Of a stretch of DNA of 34,957 bases, positions 8,341 to 16,020 are shown piece after piece. The position numbers were made by a program, and so were the translations under genes. Source of the stretch: Solirubrobacterales bacterium (GTDB lineage Bacteria; Actinomycetota; Thermoleophilia; Solirubrobacterales; Solirubrobacteraceae); assembly GCA_019240655.1 (NCBI GenBank), contig JAFAXX010000024.1, positions 1-34,957 of the forward strand, given 5' to 3'. Numbering within the stretch: position 1 is the stretch's first letter; each line of letters opens with the position of its first letter. The notes under the pieces are model-generated. The model was given only the letters and a program-made list of their open reading frames with translations. It searched no databases and was not told the origin of the DNA.

Positions 8341-9378
8341 ATGCTAGACGTCCGACGCCTCGGCTTCCTGCGCGAAGTGGCCCGGCGGGGCTCGTTCACC
8401 GGCGCCGCCGAGGCGCTTGGCTATACCCAGCCCGCGGTTTCGCGCCAGATCGCGGTGCTCGAGGCGGAGGTCGGGATGGCGCTGGTTCGCAGGGTGCCGC
8501 ATGGCGCGGTGCTCACCGACGCGGGGCGTCTGCTGGCCGAGCGTACGGAGGCCGTGCTGCGGCAGTTGACGGACATCGAGGTCGAGCTGCGGTCGCTGGC
8601 CGGTCTTCGGGGCGGCAGCCTCAGGCTGGCGTCGTTCGCGTCGGCGGCCGCTTCGATCGTGCCCCTGGCGATCGCCCGGTTCCGCGAGCGCCACCCGGCG
8701 ATCGAGCTGACCGTGATGATGGCCGATCCGATCGACACGCTGCCGCGTCTGCGCGCGGGGGATCTCGATCTCGCACTTTCGCACGATCCGCTTGTCGGCC
8801 GCGCGCAGGCGGCGGATGCGCTCACCGTCGGCGGCGCGCAGCACGACGGCGCCGACGTCCCCGGCCACGAGCGCGACGGCCGGCCCGCGCTCGAGACGGT
8901 GCACCTGTTCGACGATCCGATGTACGTGGCGATGCCGGTCGGTCACCGTCTGGCCGAGGTCGCGCCGCTCGGCCTCCGCGCCTTTGCCTCGGAGCCGTGG
9001 ATGCTCGGGACGACGACGTCCTGTCCGGACTCGCGGCTCTTCCTGCGTGCTTGCCACGCGGCCGGCTTCGAGCCGCAAATCGCCTTCCAGAACGACGATT
9101 ACCCGGCGATTCTGGGATTCGTCGCCGCCGGCGTGGGAGTCGCCCTGATCCCGGACATGGTGGCCCGTGGCGTCCGCGAAGACGTGATCGTTCGCCCGCT
9201 CGAGCCCGCGCCCCCCGCGCGTCCGATCCTCGCCATGCTCCCCGCCGGCTACCGCTCGCCCGCCGCGGCGGCGATGCTCGACATCCTGCACGAGGTGAGC
9301 ACGTCGTGGGTGGCCGCGCGGCCGGCGGGTGGCCGTCCGGCCGGCGGTCTGAGCTCCGCGCTGACCGGCGCGGGGTAG
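8341..9378 (+). CDS. LysR-family transcriptional regulator
   Basis: The product has 345 residues. The N-terminal winged helix-turn-helix is clear: FLREVARRGSFTGAAEALGY, TQPAVSRQIAVLEAEVGMAL, then LTDAGRLLAERTEAVL. The effector-binding type 2 periplasmic-binding-like domain begins near residue 95 (GGSLRLASFASAAASIVPLA) and includes LRAGDLDLALSHDP and GVGVALIPDMVARG. An insertion around residues 150-185, rich in Ala, Gly and Asp, separates strands of the first lobe. The C-terminal VAARPAGGRPAGG comes from a 19-bp tandem duplication. It is divergent from the GNAT-like gene, the usual layout for a LysR regulator and its target. Ligand unknown. The start lies 8 nt after a -10-like hexamer and has no Shine-Dalgarno sequence. 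Confidence 0.93.
   Translation: MLDVRRLGFLREVARRGSFTGAAEALGYTQPAVSRQIAVLEAEVGMALVRRVPHGAVLTDAGRLLAERTEAVLRQLTDIEVELRSLAGLRGGSLRLASFASAAASIVPLAIARFRERHPAIELTVMMADPIDTLPRLRAGDLDLALSHDPLVGRAQAADALTVGGAQHDGADVPGHERDGRPALETVHLFDDPMYVAMPVGHRLAEVAPLGLRAFASEPWMLGTTTSCPDSRLFLRACHAAGFEPQIAFQNDDYPAILGFVAAGVGVALIPDMVARGVREDVIVRPLEPAPPARPILAMLPAGYRSPAAAAMLDILHEVSTSWVAARPAGGRPAGGLSSALTGAG
9310..9347 (+). repeat. Tandem 19-bp duplication near the lysR 3' end
   Basis: Copies 9310-9328 and 9329-9347 differ at two bases. They lie about 30 nt before the lysR stop and encode the RPAGG repeats beyond the conserved domain. The unit length is not a multiple of three, so the second copy shifts the frame of the tail. 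Confidence 0.75.
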
Positions 9379-9407
9379 CGCGCCTCCTGGTGAGCTAGCG
9401 TTTGGCC

Positions 9408-9596
9408 ATGACCGAGGAGGAGCAGACGGCCGAGCTGCGCCGGGCGCAGCTTCAGCGCGAGCAGGCCGAACACGAGCTGGCGAGCGCAGCCCCGGACGAC
9501 GAGGAGTTCGCTCAGCACCAGCGACGGGCCGAGAAGGCGGCTTATCTGCGGCGCAAGCTGGAGGAACGGGCGGAGTCCGAGTCCCGGGACCAGTGA
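9408..9596 (+). CDS. Small charged coiled-coil protein of unknown function
   Basis: This 62-residue protein is almost all Glu, Gln, Arg and Ala (TEEEQTAELRRAQLQREQAE at the start, KAAYLRRKLEERAESE later). It should form one or two amphipathic helices, probably a coiled coil, with no signal peptide or membrane segment. The ATG at 9408 is preferred over a TTG six nt upstream. TAGCGT (9396-9401) lies 6 nt before the ATG with no ribosome-binding site, so the mRNA may be leaderless. It sits between lysR and the convergent helicase-loader gene. I do not recognise a family. Composition and codon use look genuine. Confidence 0.68.
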   Translation: MTEEEQTAELRRAQLQREQAEHELASAAPDDEEFAQHQRRAEKAAYLRRKLEERAESESRDQ

Positions 9597-9668
9597 TTCC
9601 CGGGCGTGCTGCGCGGTCGCGGCCTCGCCCGAACGCGGTTCCCTGGCCGGATCGAGGCTCCGGCGGGC

Positions 9669-10397
9669 TCAGCCCACGCGCAGGTCCATCCGGTGGTCGT
9701 GTCCGAGCAGCGGCAGCTCGTCGCACATCTCGGTCAGCCGCGAGACCGTCCGCTCGGTGATCTGGCCGCACAGCGCCTCGCGGTCGAGGATGTTCGTCGT
9801 GATCACCATCGAGCGCTGGTCCTCGTAGCGGGCGTTGACGATCGAGTAGAGCTCCTCGAGCACCCAGTCGGTGGTTCGCTCGGCGCCGACATCGTCGACG
9901 TGCAGGAGATCGACCGCGGTGAGCCGGTCGAGCAGCTCGACGTGAGAGCGCTCGGCCCGGTGGGTGTCCCGGATCTCGTTGAGCAGCCGCGGGAGCGAGT
10001 AGATGGCGACCGACCGACCGGTCTTCAGCGCGGCCTTCGAGACGAGCATCGCCAGCGTCGTCTTGCCGGTCCCGACCGGACCCATGAACCACAGCCCGCG
10101 GCCGGCGTCCAGTTTCTCGCCGATCGTATCGGCGAAGCGGCGGGTGGCCGCCACGATCGGCAGATCGATTTCGGTCACGGGCGGTCGGTCGAAGGCGACG
10201 TCGCGGTAGCGCCGGGGGATCACGGCCGAGAGGCTCCGAGCCTTGGCCAGGGCCACGCGCTGGGCCCGGCAGCGGCAATCGTAGGCCGTGTTGGTCTCCA
10301 CCTCGTAGCGGAACCCCGAGCCGTCGCACAGGCCGAACGGGCACTGGTCGGCGTGACCGTAGAGCAGCTCCGAGGCGATCGGCCGCAGGCTGCTCAT
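9669..10397 (-). CDS. DnaC/DnaI-type replicative helicase loader (AAA+ ATPase with N-terminal zinc motif)
   Basis: The product has 242 residues. The N-terminal 45 residues hold four cysteines arranged as C19-x4-C24 and C41-x-C43, a likely zinc site like that of Bacillus DnaI. The AAA+ core follows: Walker A GPVGTGKT (106-113), Walker B LLHVDDVGAE (D168-D169), sensor 1 ITTN (near 199-202) and an arginine-containing RTVSRL segment near the C-terminus. The DnaC/DnaI/IstB family loads the hexameric DnaB helicase onto DNA. The ATG overlaps the dnaB stop (ATGA), strong evidence for a functional pair, and there is no transposase beside it, which argues against IstB. Downstream is a 72-nt gap holding nothing I can identify. 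Confidence 0.88.
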   Translation of the reverse strand: MSSLRPIASELLYGHADQCPFGLCDGSGFRYEVETNTAYDCRCRAQRVALAKARSLSAVIPRRYRDVAFDRPPVTEIDLPIVAATRRFADTIGEKLDAGRGLWFMGPVGTGKTTLAMLVSKAALKTGRSVAIYSLPRLLNEIRDTHRAERSHVELLDRLTAVDLLHVDDVGAERTTDWVLEELYSIVNARYEDQRSMVITTNILDREALCGQITERTVSRLTEMCDELPLLGHDHRMDLRVG

Positions 10398-11752
10398 CCG
10401 GCAAACCGGTCGCCGGCGTAGTTCATGAACTTCGGGTACTCCTTCTGGAAGGTCAGTACCACGTCCCCGACCGGCCCATTTCGGTGCTTGGCGATGATGA
10501 TGTCGGCCTCTCCGGGTCGCTCGGATTCCTTGTCGTAGTACTCCTCGCGATAGATGAACATCACGAGGTCGCTGTCCTGCTCGATCTGACCCGACTCGCG
10601 GAGATCGGAGAGGATCGGCTTCTTGTCGCCCCCACGCTGCTCGACCGCACGGCTCAACTGCGAGAGCGCGATCACCGGAACGTTCAGCTCGCGGGCCAGG
10701 CCCTTGAGACCGCGGGAGATCTGGCCGACCTGTTCGACCCGGCTCTCGACCCGGCCCTCGTGGCGCATCAGCTGGAGGTAGTCGATGACGATCAGGCCGA
10801 GGCCGCCCTCCATCTGGTGATGGAGGCGCCGAGCCTTGGCGCGCACCTCCAGCACGCCCGTGTCGCTCGAGTCATCGACGAACAGGGGCGCGCGAGCAAG
10901 GCGCTGACAGGCCTCGAGGATCTTCGGCCAGCGGGCCTCCGGAACCTTGCCGCGGCGGAGATCCTCCCCCTTGATCCGGGCCTGGGAGGCGACGAACCGC
11001 TGAGCGAGCTCGGACTCGGACATCTCGAGCGAGAACAGCGCCACCGGGTGGCCGGCCAGCACCGCGTTCTCGGCGATGTTGCAGACGAGGGCGGACTTGC
11101 CCATCGACGGGCGAGCGGCGACGACGATGAGGTTGCCGGGCTGAAAGCCGCCGGTCTTCTCGTCGAGGTCCTTGAAGCCCGACGGCGTGCCGGTGAGCGG
11201 CGTCCTCGCCACCGACAGCCGGTGCAGCTTGTCGGTCTCCTCGTGGAGGATGTCGGCGATCGCCCGGATCTTCTTCTGCCGGTCGTCGTGGGCGACCTCG
11301 AGCATCGAGCGCTCCGCCCGCTCGACCAGGTCCCGGGCCGGCGCCTCCCGGGCGAGCACGCTGGCCTGGATGTCGTAGGAGGCACGGAGCAGCGCCCGCA
11401 TCTGGGCGTTGTCGCGCACGATGCGCCCGTACTCGCGGGCGTGGCCGGCGGCGGGCACCCATCCGGCCAGCTCGTCGACCGCCTCGGCGCCGCCCACCTC
11501 CTCGAGCTTGGCGCGCTGGCGGAGCGTCTCGGCGACCGTCAGGTGATCGATCTTGCCGTCGCCCTCGTAGAGCGCGATCATCGCCGCGAACACCGCCCCG
11601 TACTGCTCCCGGTAGAAATGCTCCGGACGGAGCTGCTCCTCAACCAGCAGCGCGTGCAGGTGGCGCTCGTCGAGCAGGACCGCGCCAAGCACCGACTTCT
11701 CGGCCTCGAGATTGTGCGGTGGGACGGCGATTGGCTGGACGGCGGTGCTCAT
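10394..11752 (-). CDS. dnaB: Replicative DNA helicase DnaB
   Basis: The product has 452 residues, the normal length without intein. The N-terminal domain (PPHNLEAEKSVLGAVLLDE) and linker are followed by the RecA-like helicase domain: Walker A ARPSMGKSAL (near 213-222), SLEMSESELAQR, Walker B LIVIDYLQLM, the DnaB-specific LARELNVPVIALSQLSR, and DLRESGQIEQDSDLVMFIYR with AKHRNGPVGD at the C-terminus. It unwinds DNA 5' to 3' at the replication fork. It lies downstream of rplI in the conserved rpsF-ssb-rpsR-rplI-dnaB neighbourhood, but a 190-nt gap and its own -10-like element suggest separate initiation. The stop overlaps the start of the helicase-loader gene. Confidence 0.97.
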   Translation of the reverse strand: MSTAVQPIAVPPHNLEAEKSVLGAVLLDERHLHALLVEEQLRPEHFYREQYGAVFAAMIALYEGDGKIDHLTVAETLRQRAKLEEVGGAEAVDELAGWVPAAGHAREYGRIVRDNAQMRALLRASYDIQASVLAREAPARDLVERAERSMLEVAHDDRQKKIRAIADILHEETDKLHRLSVARTPLTGTPSGFKDLDEKTGGFQPGNLIVVAARPSMGKSALVCNIAENAVLAGHPVALFSLEMSESELAQRFVASQARIKGEDLRRGKVPEARWPKILEACQRLARAPLFVDDSSDTGVLEVRAKARRLHHQMEGGLGLIVIDYLQLMRHEGRVESRVEQVGQISRGLKGLARELNVPVIALSQLSRAVEQRGGDKKPILSDLRESGQIEQDSDLVMFIYREEYYDKESERPGEADIIIAKHRNGPVGDVVLTFQKEYPKFMNYAGDRFAG

Positions 11753-11760
11753 CGCGGCAG

Positions 11761-11773
11761 GCCGAGTCTAGGA
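11761..11773 (-). promoter_or_regulatory. dnaB promoter element identical to one before ssb
   Basis: On the minus strand this reads TCCTAGACTCGGC, containing the -10-like hexamer TAGACT. It ends 8 nt before the dnaB ATG, which would give a very short leader. The same 13 bases occur upstream of ssb at 13235-13247. No clear -35 box is visible. Confidence 0.45.
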
Positions 11774-11915
11774 ACGGCGGAGGCGGCTGAATCGAGCAGT
11801 TCCCGCTATCAGCGACGAGTTCGGTTAGCGGTCCGGGAACGATGGTCAAGCGGCCGCGCGAGCCGGCGCCCGCCGCCCTCGCGTCAGGTTGGGCTGCCCG
11901 GTGTCCGAGTGATGA

Positions 11916-11939
11916 GCGGGGTGGCGGCGTCGGCCCCGC
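11916..11939 (-). terminator. Weak hairpin after rplI
   Basis: GCGGGG (11916-11921) pairs with CCCCGC (11934-11939) around a 12-nt loop, immediately after the rplI stop on the minus strand. There is no T-run. The remainder of the 190-nt rplI-dnaB gap shows no gene. Confidence 0.22.
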
Positions 11940-11942
11940 GGC

Positions 11943-12392
11943 CTAGCTCGCCACCACCATCGTCTTCACGGTGGCCGTGACCTCGTCGGTCACCTCGACG
12001 ACGACCATGTAGGTGCCGGTGTGGCGGATCGGCTCGTCGAGGTAGATCTTGCGGCGATCGACCTTGATGCCGCGGGCGTCGCGGATCGCATCGGCGATGT
12101 CCTGCGTCGTCACAGATCCGAACAGGCGGCCGTCGTCGCCGGCCTGCTGCGGGATCGTCAGCACCGTGCGCCCGAGCAGCGCCGCGCCCTCCCTGGCCCG
12201 GTCGGCGGCCTCGAGCTCCGCGCGCTCGGCGGCCTCACGACGTCGGCGGGCCGCCTGGATCGAGCCGGCGGTCGCCGGCTCCGCGAGCTTGCGGGGCAGC
12301 AGGTAGTTCCGCAGATAGCCCGCCGAGACGTCGACGACCGCACCGCGCTCGCCCAGCGCCTCGACGTCCTGGAGCAGAATCGCCTGCGCCAT
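11943..12392 (-). CDS. rplI: 50S ribosomal protein L9
   Basis: The product has 149 residues, the usual length. It carries the L9 N-terminal rRNA-binding signature (AILLQDVEALGERGAVVDVS, GYLRNYLLPRKLA), the long connecting helix rich in Ala, Glu and Arg (about 45-80), and the C-terminal domain (GRLFGSVTTQDIADAI, VDRRKIYLDEPIRHTGTY). It bridges 23S rRNA domain V and helps maintain the reading frame. It directly follows rpsR with a 6-nt gap, so the two are cotranscribed. Confidence 0.97.
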   Translation of the reverse strand: MAQAILLQDVEALGERGAVVDVSAGYLRNYLLPRKLAEPATAGSIQAARRRREAAERAELEAADRAREGAALLGRTVLTIPQQAGDDGRLFGSVTTQDIADAIRDARGIKVDRRKIYLDEPIRHTGTYMVVVEVTDEVTATVKTMVVAS

Positions 12393-12398
12393 GGCCGG

Positions 12399-12692
12399 CT
12401 ACCGGTCCGATCCGCGGCCGCCGCCGCCCTCGGCGACGTACGGCAGCAGGGCGAGCTCGCGCGCGCGTTTGACCGCGCGGGCGACCTGATTCTGATGGCG
12501 ACGACACGCTCCGGTGATCCGGCGCGAGCGGATCTTCCCGCGCTCGGAAATGAATCGGCGCAGCGACGAGATGTCCTTGTAGTCGACCTGCTCCACCTTG
12601 TCGCGGCAATAGGGACACGGCTTCCGGCGTCCGGAAGTCGGACCCCCTTTTCTGTCGCGCCGGCGAACCGGCCTTCTACGTTGCTTAGCCAA
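12399..12692 (-). CDS. rpsR: 30S ribosomal protein S18
   Basis: The product has 97 residues. After a basic N-terminus it has [17 protein letters not shown], then [20 protein letters not shown] and [20 protein letters not shown], the full S18 signature. The cysteines C-x2-C and the later GAC (with a following histidine) keep the zinc-ribbon-like form (C+ type). The C-terminus carries a Gly-rich extension ([11 protein letters not shown]). S18 pairs with S6 on the 30S platform; S6 is encoded three genes upstream in the same cluster. It follows ssb by 44 nt. Confidence 0.96.
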   Translation of the reverse strand: MAKQRRRPVRRRDRKGGPTSGRRKPCPYCRDKVEQVDYKDISSLRRFISERGKIRSRRITGACRRHQNQVARAVKRARELALLPYVAEGGGGRGSDR

Positions 12693-12736
12693 CCTGCATC
12701 ACCTGACTCGAGTTACTTGCGGACGAGTTCGACGCC

Positions 12737-13195
12737 TCAGAACGGGATGTCGTCGTCGGCGACGCCGGCGCCCACGGGCGAGGCTTCGAAATCACCGGTA
12801 TCGATCGGAATGTCGCCCTCCGAAGCGCGTACGTTGCTGGAGAAGCCATTCCCGTTGCCGGCATCATCGCGGCCGCCGAGGAACTGCACGGAATCAGCAA
12901 TGATATCGATCGACTCGCGCTTTTGCCCCTCGACTTCCCACTGGCTCCACTCCAGGCGGCCGTCGATCGCGACCGGCCGTCCCTTCTTCAGGTACTGGGC
13001 GCAGTTCTCCCCCTGGGCGCCGAAGACCGTCACCCGGAAGTAATTGGGCTTCTCTTCCCACTGGCCGCTGGCGCTGTTCTTGCGCCGGGTGTTGCACGCG
13101 ATCCCCAGCTTGCAGACCGATAGCCCGTTGCCGGTCGAGCGCAGTTCGGGATCCCGCGTCAGGTTCCCGGTCAGCACGACGCGGTTGATGTTCAT
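12737..13195 (-). CDS. ssb: Single-stranded DNA-binding protein
   Basis: The product has 152 residues. The OB fold spans about residues 1-110 (NINRVVLTGNLTRDPELRST, FRVTVFGAQGENCAQYLKKG, GRLEWSQWEVEGQKRESIDI). It is followed by a short Gly, Asn and Asp-rich linker and the acidic tip DDDIPF, which recruits partner proteins. It protects single-stranded DNA in replication and repair. The ATG is preceded by AAAGGAG at about 9 nt. It lies in the usual place between rpsF and rpsR, but the 284 nt between rpsF and ssb is longer than normal and contains a -10-like element, so ssb may have its own promoter. Confidence 0.97.
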   Translation of the reverse strand: MNINRVVLTGNLTRDPELRSTGNGLSVCKLGIACNTRRKNSASGQWEEKPNYFRVTVFGAQGENCAQYLKKGRPVAIDGRLEWSQWEVEGQKRESIDIIADSVQFLGGRDDAGNGNGFSSNVRASEGDIPIDTGDFEASPVGAGVADDDIPF

Positions 13196-13234
13196 GCTCG
13201 AGGCTCCTTTCCGGAGATCGATTGAAAGCCTGTC

Positions 13235-13247
13235 GCCGAGTCTAGGA
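13235..13247 (-). promoter_or_regulatory. Candidate ssb promoter element, shared with dnaB
   Basis: The minus strand reads TCCTAGACTCGGC, identical to the element before dnaB. TAGACT would be the -10 box, giving a leader of about 36 nt with a good Shine-Dalgarno sequence. The 230 nt further upstream to the rpsF stop shows no gene and no clear terminator. Confidence 0.42.
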
Positions 13248-13479
13248 CCGAGGTCGGCGCGAACGCCCGCCTGAACCGCAATATGGACGGAAACGTTGGT
13301 GGGTCGAAGCCGAGACGTCGGACGGCGACACAGAGGCGTTACAGGTGGCGAGCCGGCGGAATTGGCGCCCGGTCATGTTGCCTTGAAGCTGGTCGGACTC
13401 GACCGCCGCGTGGATGGACGCCGGCGACTCGCGGCCGGGGCGCTGGAGCGTCGCGCCGGCGCGCGAGGGCAGCTTCGGA

Positions 13480-13848
13480 CTAGGACTCGGATGGGCCGGC
13501 GGCCACCGGCGCGATCACCGGCGGGGCCGAGTCAGGCGCCGGCGGCGTCCCGGGGATGACCTTTATGATCCGGAAGCGCAGGACGCCGTCGGCGATCCGG
13601 AGGCTGTGCGAGAGGGTCTCGAGCAGCGACGGCGGCCCGGTGAACTGCAGCAGGTGGTACTCCGCATCACGCTGGTGGCTGATCCGGTAGGTCATCGGAC
13701 GAGTGCCCCAGTCGTCGTTGCGCGCGATCGCGCCTCCACCGCTGGAGATCGCCGACTCGACATCGGCGAGGATCTTCGCTCGCGCGTCGTCTTCAGCGCT
13801 CGTCGAGAGGAGCAGCGTCAGGTCGTACAGGGGGGCTGATTTCGCCAT
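13480..13848 (-). CDS. rpsF: 30S ribosomal protein S6
   Basis: The product has 122 residues. It shows the S6 ferredoxin-like fold: PLYDLTLLLSTSAEDDARAK, DDWGTRPMTYRISHQRDAEY, HLLQFTGPPSLLETLSHSLR and DGVLRFRIIKV. An Ala, Pro and Ser-rich C-terminal tail (about 104-122) follows. The frame is open much further upstream, but the ATG at 13848 begins the conserved domain, with AAGGA about 13 nt before it and a TATAGT -10 box at 13885-13880. It heads the rpsF-ssb-rpsR-rplI cluster. Confidence 0.95.
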   Translation of the reverse strand: MAKSAPLYDLTLLLSTSAEDDARAKILADVESAISSGGGAIARNDDWGTRPMTYRISHQRDAEYHLLQFTGPPSLLETLSHSLRIADGVLRFRIIKVIPGTPPAPDSAPPVIAPVAAGPSES

Positions 13849-13879
13849 AGTTTGAGCGTCCTTACCGGGACGGCGGCCG

Positions 13880-13887
13880 ACTATAGC
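13880..13887. promoter_or_regulatory. Overlapping -10 boxes of rpsF and the divergent ydeI-like gene
   Basis: The palindrome CTATAG (13881-13886) gives TATAGT on the minus strand (for rpsF, 31 nt before its ATG) and TATAGC on the plus strand (29 nt before the ydeI-like ATG). One symmetrical -10 element may serve both directions. Confidence 0.38.
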
Positions 13888-13915
13888 AACGGTCCCAGGA
13901 CGCCCCGCGACCGCA

Positions 13916-14497
13916 ATGCCGACAGCACCAGAGCTACCGATCCTCGAGTTCCCGGACCGCGCGGCATGGGACAGCTGGCTCGCGGGCAACCACGGCTCGG
14001 CGCCGGGAGCCTGGCTGAAGCTGGCCAAGCGGGGCTCCGGGGCGGTCACGGTGAGCTACGCGGAAGCGCTCGAGGACGCGATCCGCTACGGCTGGATCGA
14101 CGGGCAGAAGGCGGGCCACGACGCTGCCCATTGGCTGCAGCGGTTCACGCCGCGGGGTCCGCGGAGCCGGTGGTCCCAGGTCAACCGGCGAACCGCCGAA
14201 CGGCTGCTGGCGGAGGACCGGATGACCCCGGCCGGTCTCGCGCAGATCCAGGCCGCGGAGCGCGACGGCCGCTGGGAGGCCGCCTACGAGCCGCAGAGCC
14301 AGGCGAGCGTCCCCGAGGACCTCGAGCGCGCGCTCGACGCGCATCCTGGCGCGAAAGCGTTCTTCGCGACCCTGACTGGCGCCCGCCGCTACGCATTCCT
14401 CTACCGGCTTCACCACGTTACGCGTCCGGAGGCGCGGGCGAGGAGGATCGAGCGCTACATCGAGCTGCTGGCCGCGGGCCGGACGCTGCACGACTGA
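13916..14497 (+). CDS. YdeI/OmpD-associated family protein
   Basis: The 193-residue protein matches the YdeI-like family, sometimes called bacteriocin-protection family. It begins with a short strand and AWDSWLAGNHGSAPGAWLKL, then VSYAEALEDAIRYGWIDGQK, FTPRGPRSRWSQVNRRTAER, and a C-terminal helical part with PGAKAFFATLTGARRYAFLY. These are the diagnostic segments. There is no signal peptide and the protein is probably cytosolic. The biochemical activity is unknown. It is divergent from rpsF, separated by 67 nt. The ATG at 13916 is supported by domain position; no ribosome-binding site is visible. Confidence 0.87.
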   Translation: MPTAPELPILEFPDRAAWDSWLAGNHGSAPGAWLKLAKRGSGAVTVSYAEALEDAIRYGWIDGQKAGHDAAHWLQRFTPRGPRSRWSQVNRRTAERLLAEDRMTPAGLAQIQAAERDGRWEAAYEPQSQASVPEDLERALDAHPGAKAFFATLTGARRYAFLYRLHHVTRPEARARRIERYIELLAAGRTLHD

Positions 14498-14540
14498 CCG
14501 AGCCCTTCCCGGACCGTCGCGAACGCGGCCGCCACGCCCC

Positions 14541-14562
14541 GGGGCGCCCGTGAGGGCGCCCT
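14541..14562. terminator. Strong hairpin between convergent ydeI-like and otsA genes
   Basis: GGGCGCCC (14542-14549), GTGA loop, GGGCGCCC (14554-14561), extendable by a G-T pair. The loop is a GNRA tetraloop on the plus strand. It lies in the 71-nt gap between convergent genes, the place for a bidirectional terminator. There is no U-tract, as is common in GC-rich actinobacteria. Confidence 0.62.
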
Positions 14563-14568
14563 CATCCC

Positions 14569-16020
14569 CTACTCGACGCCCCCCTTGCGGCGGATATCCG
14601 CGAGCTGGTCGTCCACCCAGTCGCCGGGATTACGGGCGGTGATGATCGACTTCAGCCCCTCGTGGCGGCGGTGGCGCTCCTCGTCGTCCATGGTCAGCGC
14701 GGCGTGGATCGAATCCGCCAGCTCCTGGATGTCGAAGGGGTTGACCGACAGGGCGTACTCGCCCAGCTCCTCATGGGCCCCGGTGTTCTCGGACAGGATC
14801 GAGGCGCCGCCCCGCTCGTTGACCATCGGACCCTCCTTGGCGACCAGGTTCATCCCGTCGAACATCGCGTTGACCATCAGCACGTCGTAGTGCTTGTAGG
14901 CGGCCACCGCCTCTTCGAGATCGTCGCGGAGCTTCAGCTGGATCGGCATCCAGTCGGGCGAGCCGTGACGATGGTTGACGACCGCGACGACCGCCTCGAT
15001 CCGCTCGAGGTACTCCGCGTACTCCGGGACGTCGGTCCGCGAGGGCATCAGCTGGGCGATGAACGTCACCCGTTCTCGGAACTCGGGGTGCTGCTCGAGG
15101 AACACATCGAACGCGCTGAACCCCCGCAACACGTTCTTCGAGAGGTCGGCCCGATCGACGCGGAGGATCAGATGGTCGCGCCGGCGCCCCAGCAGCTCCT
15201 CCTCGAACCGTCGCACCCGCTCGCGGCGGGCCACGGCCTGAATCGCGCTGGCGTCGATCGGGAGGGGGTACGCGCGGACCCATACCTCGCGGTCCTCGAA
15301 ATGGACGACGCCGCGCTCCATGTCGACGTCGAGGTCCATCAGGTCACGGCAGCACTGCAGGAAGTTGCGCCGGTAGGAGCGGGTGTGGAAGCCGATGATG
15401 TCGTTGGCGAGGATCCCGCTATAGATCTCGCGGCGCATCATCGACGGCAACACGCGCCAGGAGTCGGGCTGGCTCCAGGGGATGTGGACGAAGTGGTGCA
15501 GGAAGGCGTCCGGGCGGGCGTGGCGGATCAGGGCCGGCAGCGTGTAGAGGTGATAGTCGTGGACCATCACGACCGGGTTCTCGACGTCCTCGAGCTCGTC
15601 GAGCACCGCGCGGGCCAGGTCCTCGTTGACCGCGTTGTAGCCGAACTCGAACGCCTCGGTCTCGTTGCGGCGGATGTCGGGCGCGTTCGAGAGGTCCCAC
15701 AGGTAGTGCTGGATGAACCACAGCATCGGGTTGGCCATGATGTTGTAGAAGCGGTCGTAGGCGTCGCTGTCGGAGGCGACCAGCTTCACCCGGTACTCGC
15801 CACCCTCCGGGGCCTCGACCGCAAACGGCCGGCCCTGGTTGCGCTCCGCGTGCTCGACGTCCTCGTCGGTCATCGCCGAGGCGACCCAGGTGACGTCACG
15901 GTAGGAGGCCAGGCCGATCAGCGCGGTGACCAGGCCGCCGGTCCCGCGCCGGATCTCTCCGTTCGGACCGAACGTGACCGGGCCGCGGTTGGAGACGAGG
16001 TAGAGCGGTCCCTCGGCCAT
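14569..16020 (-). CDS. otsA: GT20 trehalose-6-phosphate synthase-like glycosyltransferase
   Basis: The product has 483 residues. GT-B fold landmarks are present: LVSNRGPV at the N-terminus with GTGGLVTALIGL, VMVHDYHLYTLPALI, HIPWSQPDSWRVLP, a donor-binding VDRADLSKNVLRGF segment (R and K conserved) and FDGMNLVAKEGPMVNERGG near the C-terminus. OtsA makes trehalose-6-phosphate from a nucleotide-glucose and glucose-6-phosphate. Several motifs differ from classical OtsA: HIPW rather than HIPF, RADLSKN for RLDYSKG, NAMFDGMNL for TPLRDGMNL, and ILSENTGAHEEL. A related specificity is therefore possible. The ATG shares one base with the treT stop (TGATG), indicating coupling. No otsB phosphatase of the HAD type is nearby. 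Confidence 0.85.
   Translation of the reverse strand: MAEGPLYLVSNRGPVTFGPNGEIRRGTGGLVTALIGLASYRDVTWVASAMTDEDVEHAERNQGRPFAVEAPEGGEYRVKLVASDSDAYDRFYNIMANPMLWFIQHYLWDLSNAPDIRRNETEAFEFGYNAVNEDLARAVLDELEDVENPVVMVHDYHLYTLPALIRHARPDAFLHHFVHIPWSQPDSWRVLPSMMRREIYSGILANDIIGFHTRSYRRNFLQCCRDLMDLDVDMERGVVHFEDREVWVRAYPLPIDASAIQAVARRERVRRFEEELLGRRRDHLILRVDRADLSKNVLRGFSAFDVFLEQHPEFRERVTFIAQLMPSRTDVPEYAEYLERIEAVVAVVNHRHGSPDWMPIQLKLRDDLEEAVAAYKHYDVLMVNAMFDGMNLVAKEGPMVNERGGASILSENTGAHEELGEYALSVNPFDIQELADSIHAALTMDDEERHRRHEGLKSIITARNPGDWVDDQLADIRRKGGVE

Noticed and set aside
9669-10397. IstB transposition helper instead of a helicase loader
   Set aside because: No IstA-type transposase or inverted repeats lie beside it, and it overlaps the dnaB stop codon.
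10484-11980. 498-codon plus-strand frame over dnaB
   Set aside because: It is the antisense of a conserved, complete dnaB and has no family features.
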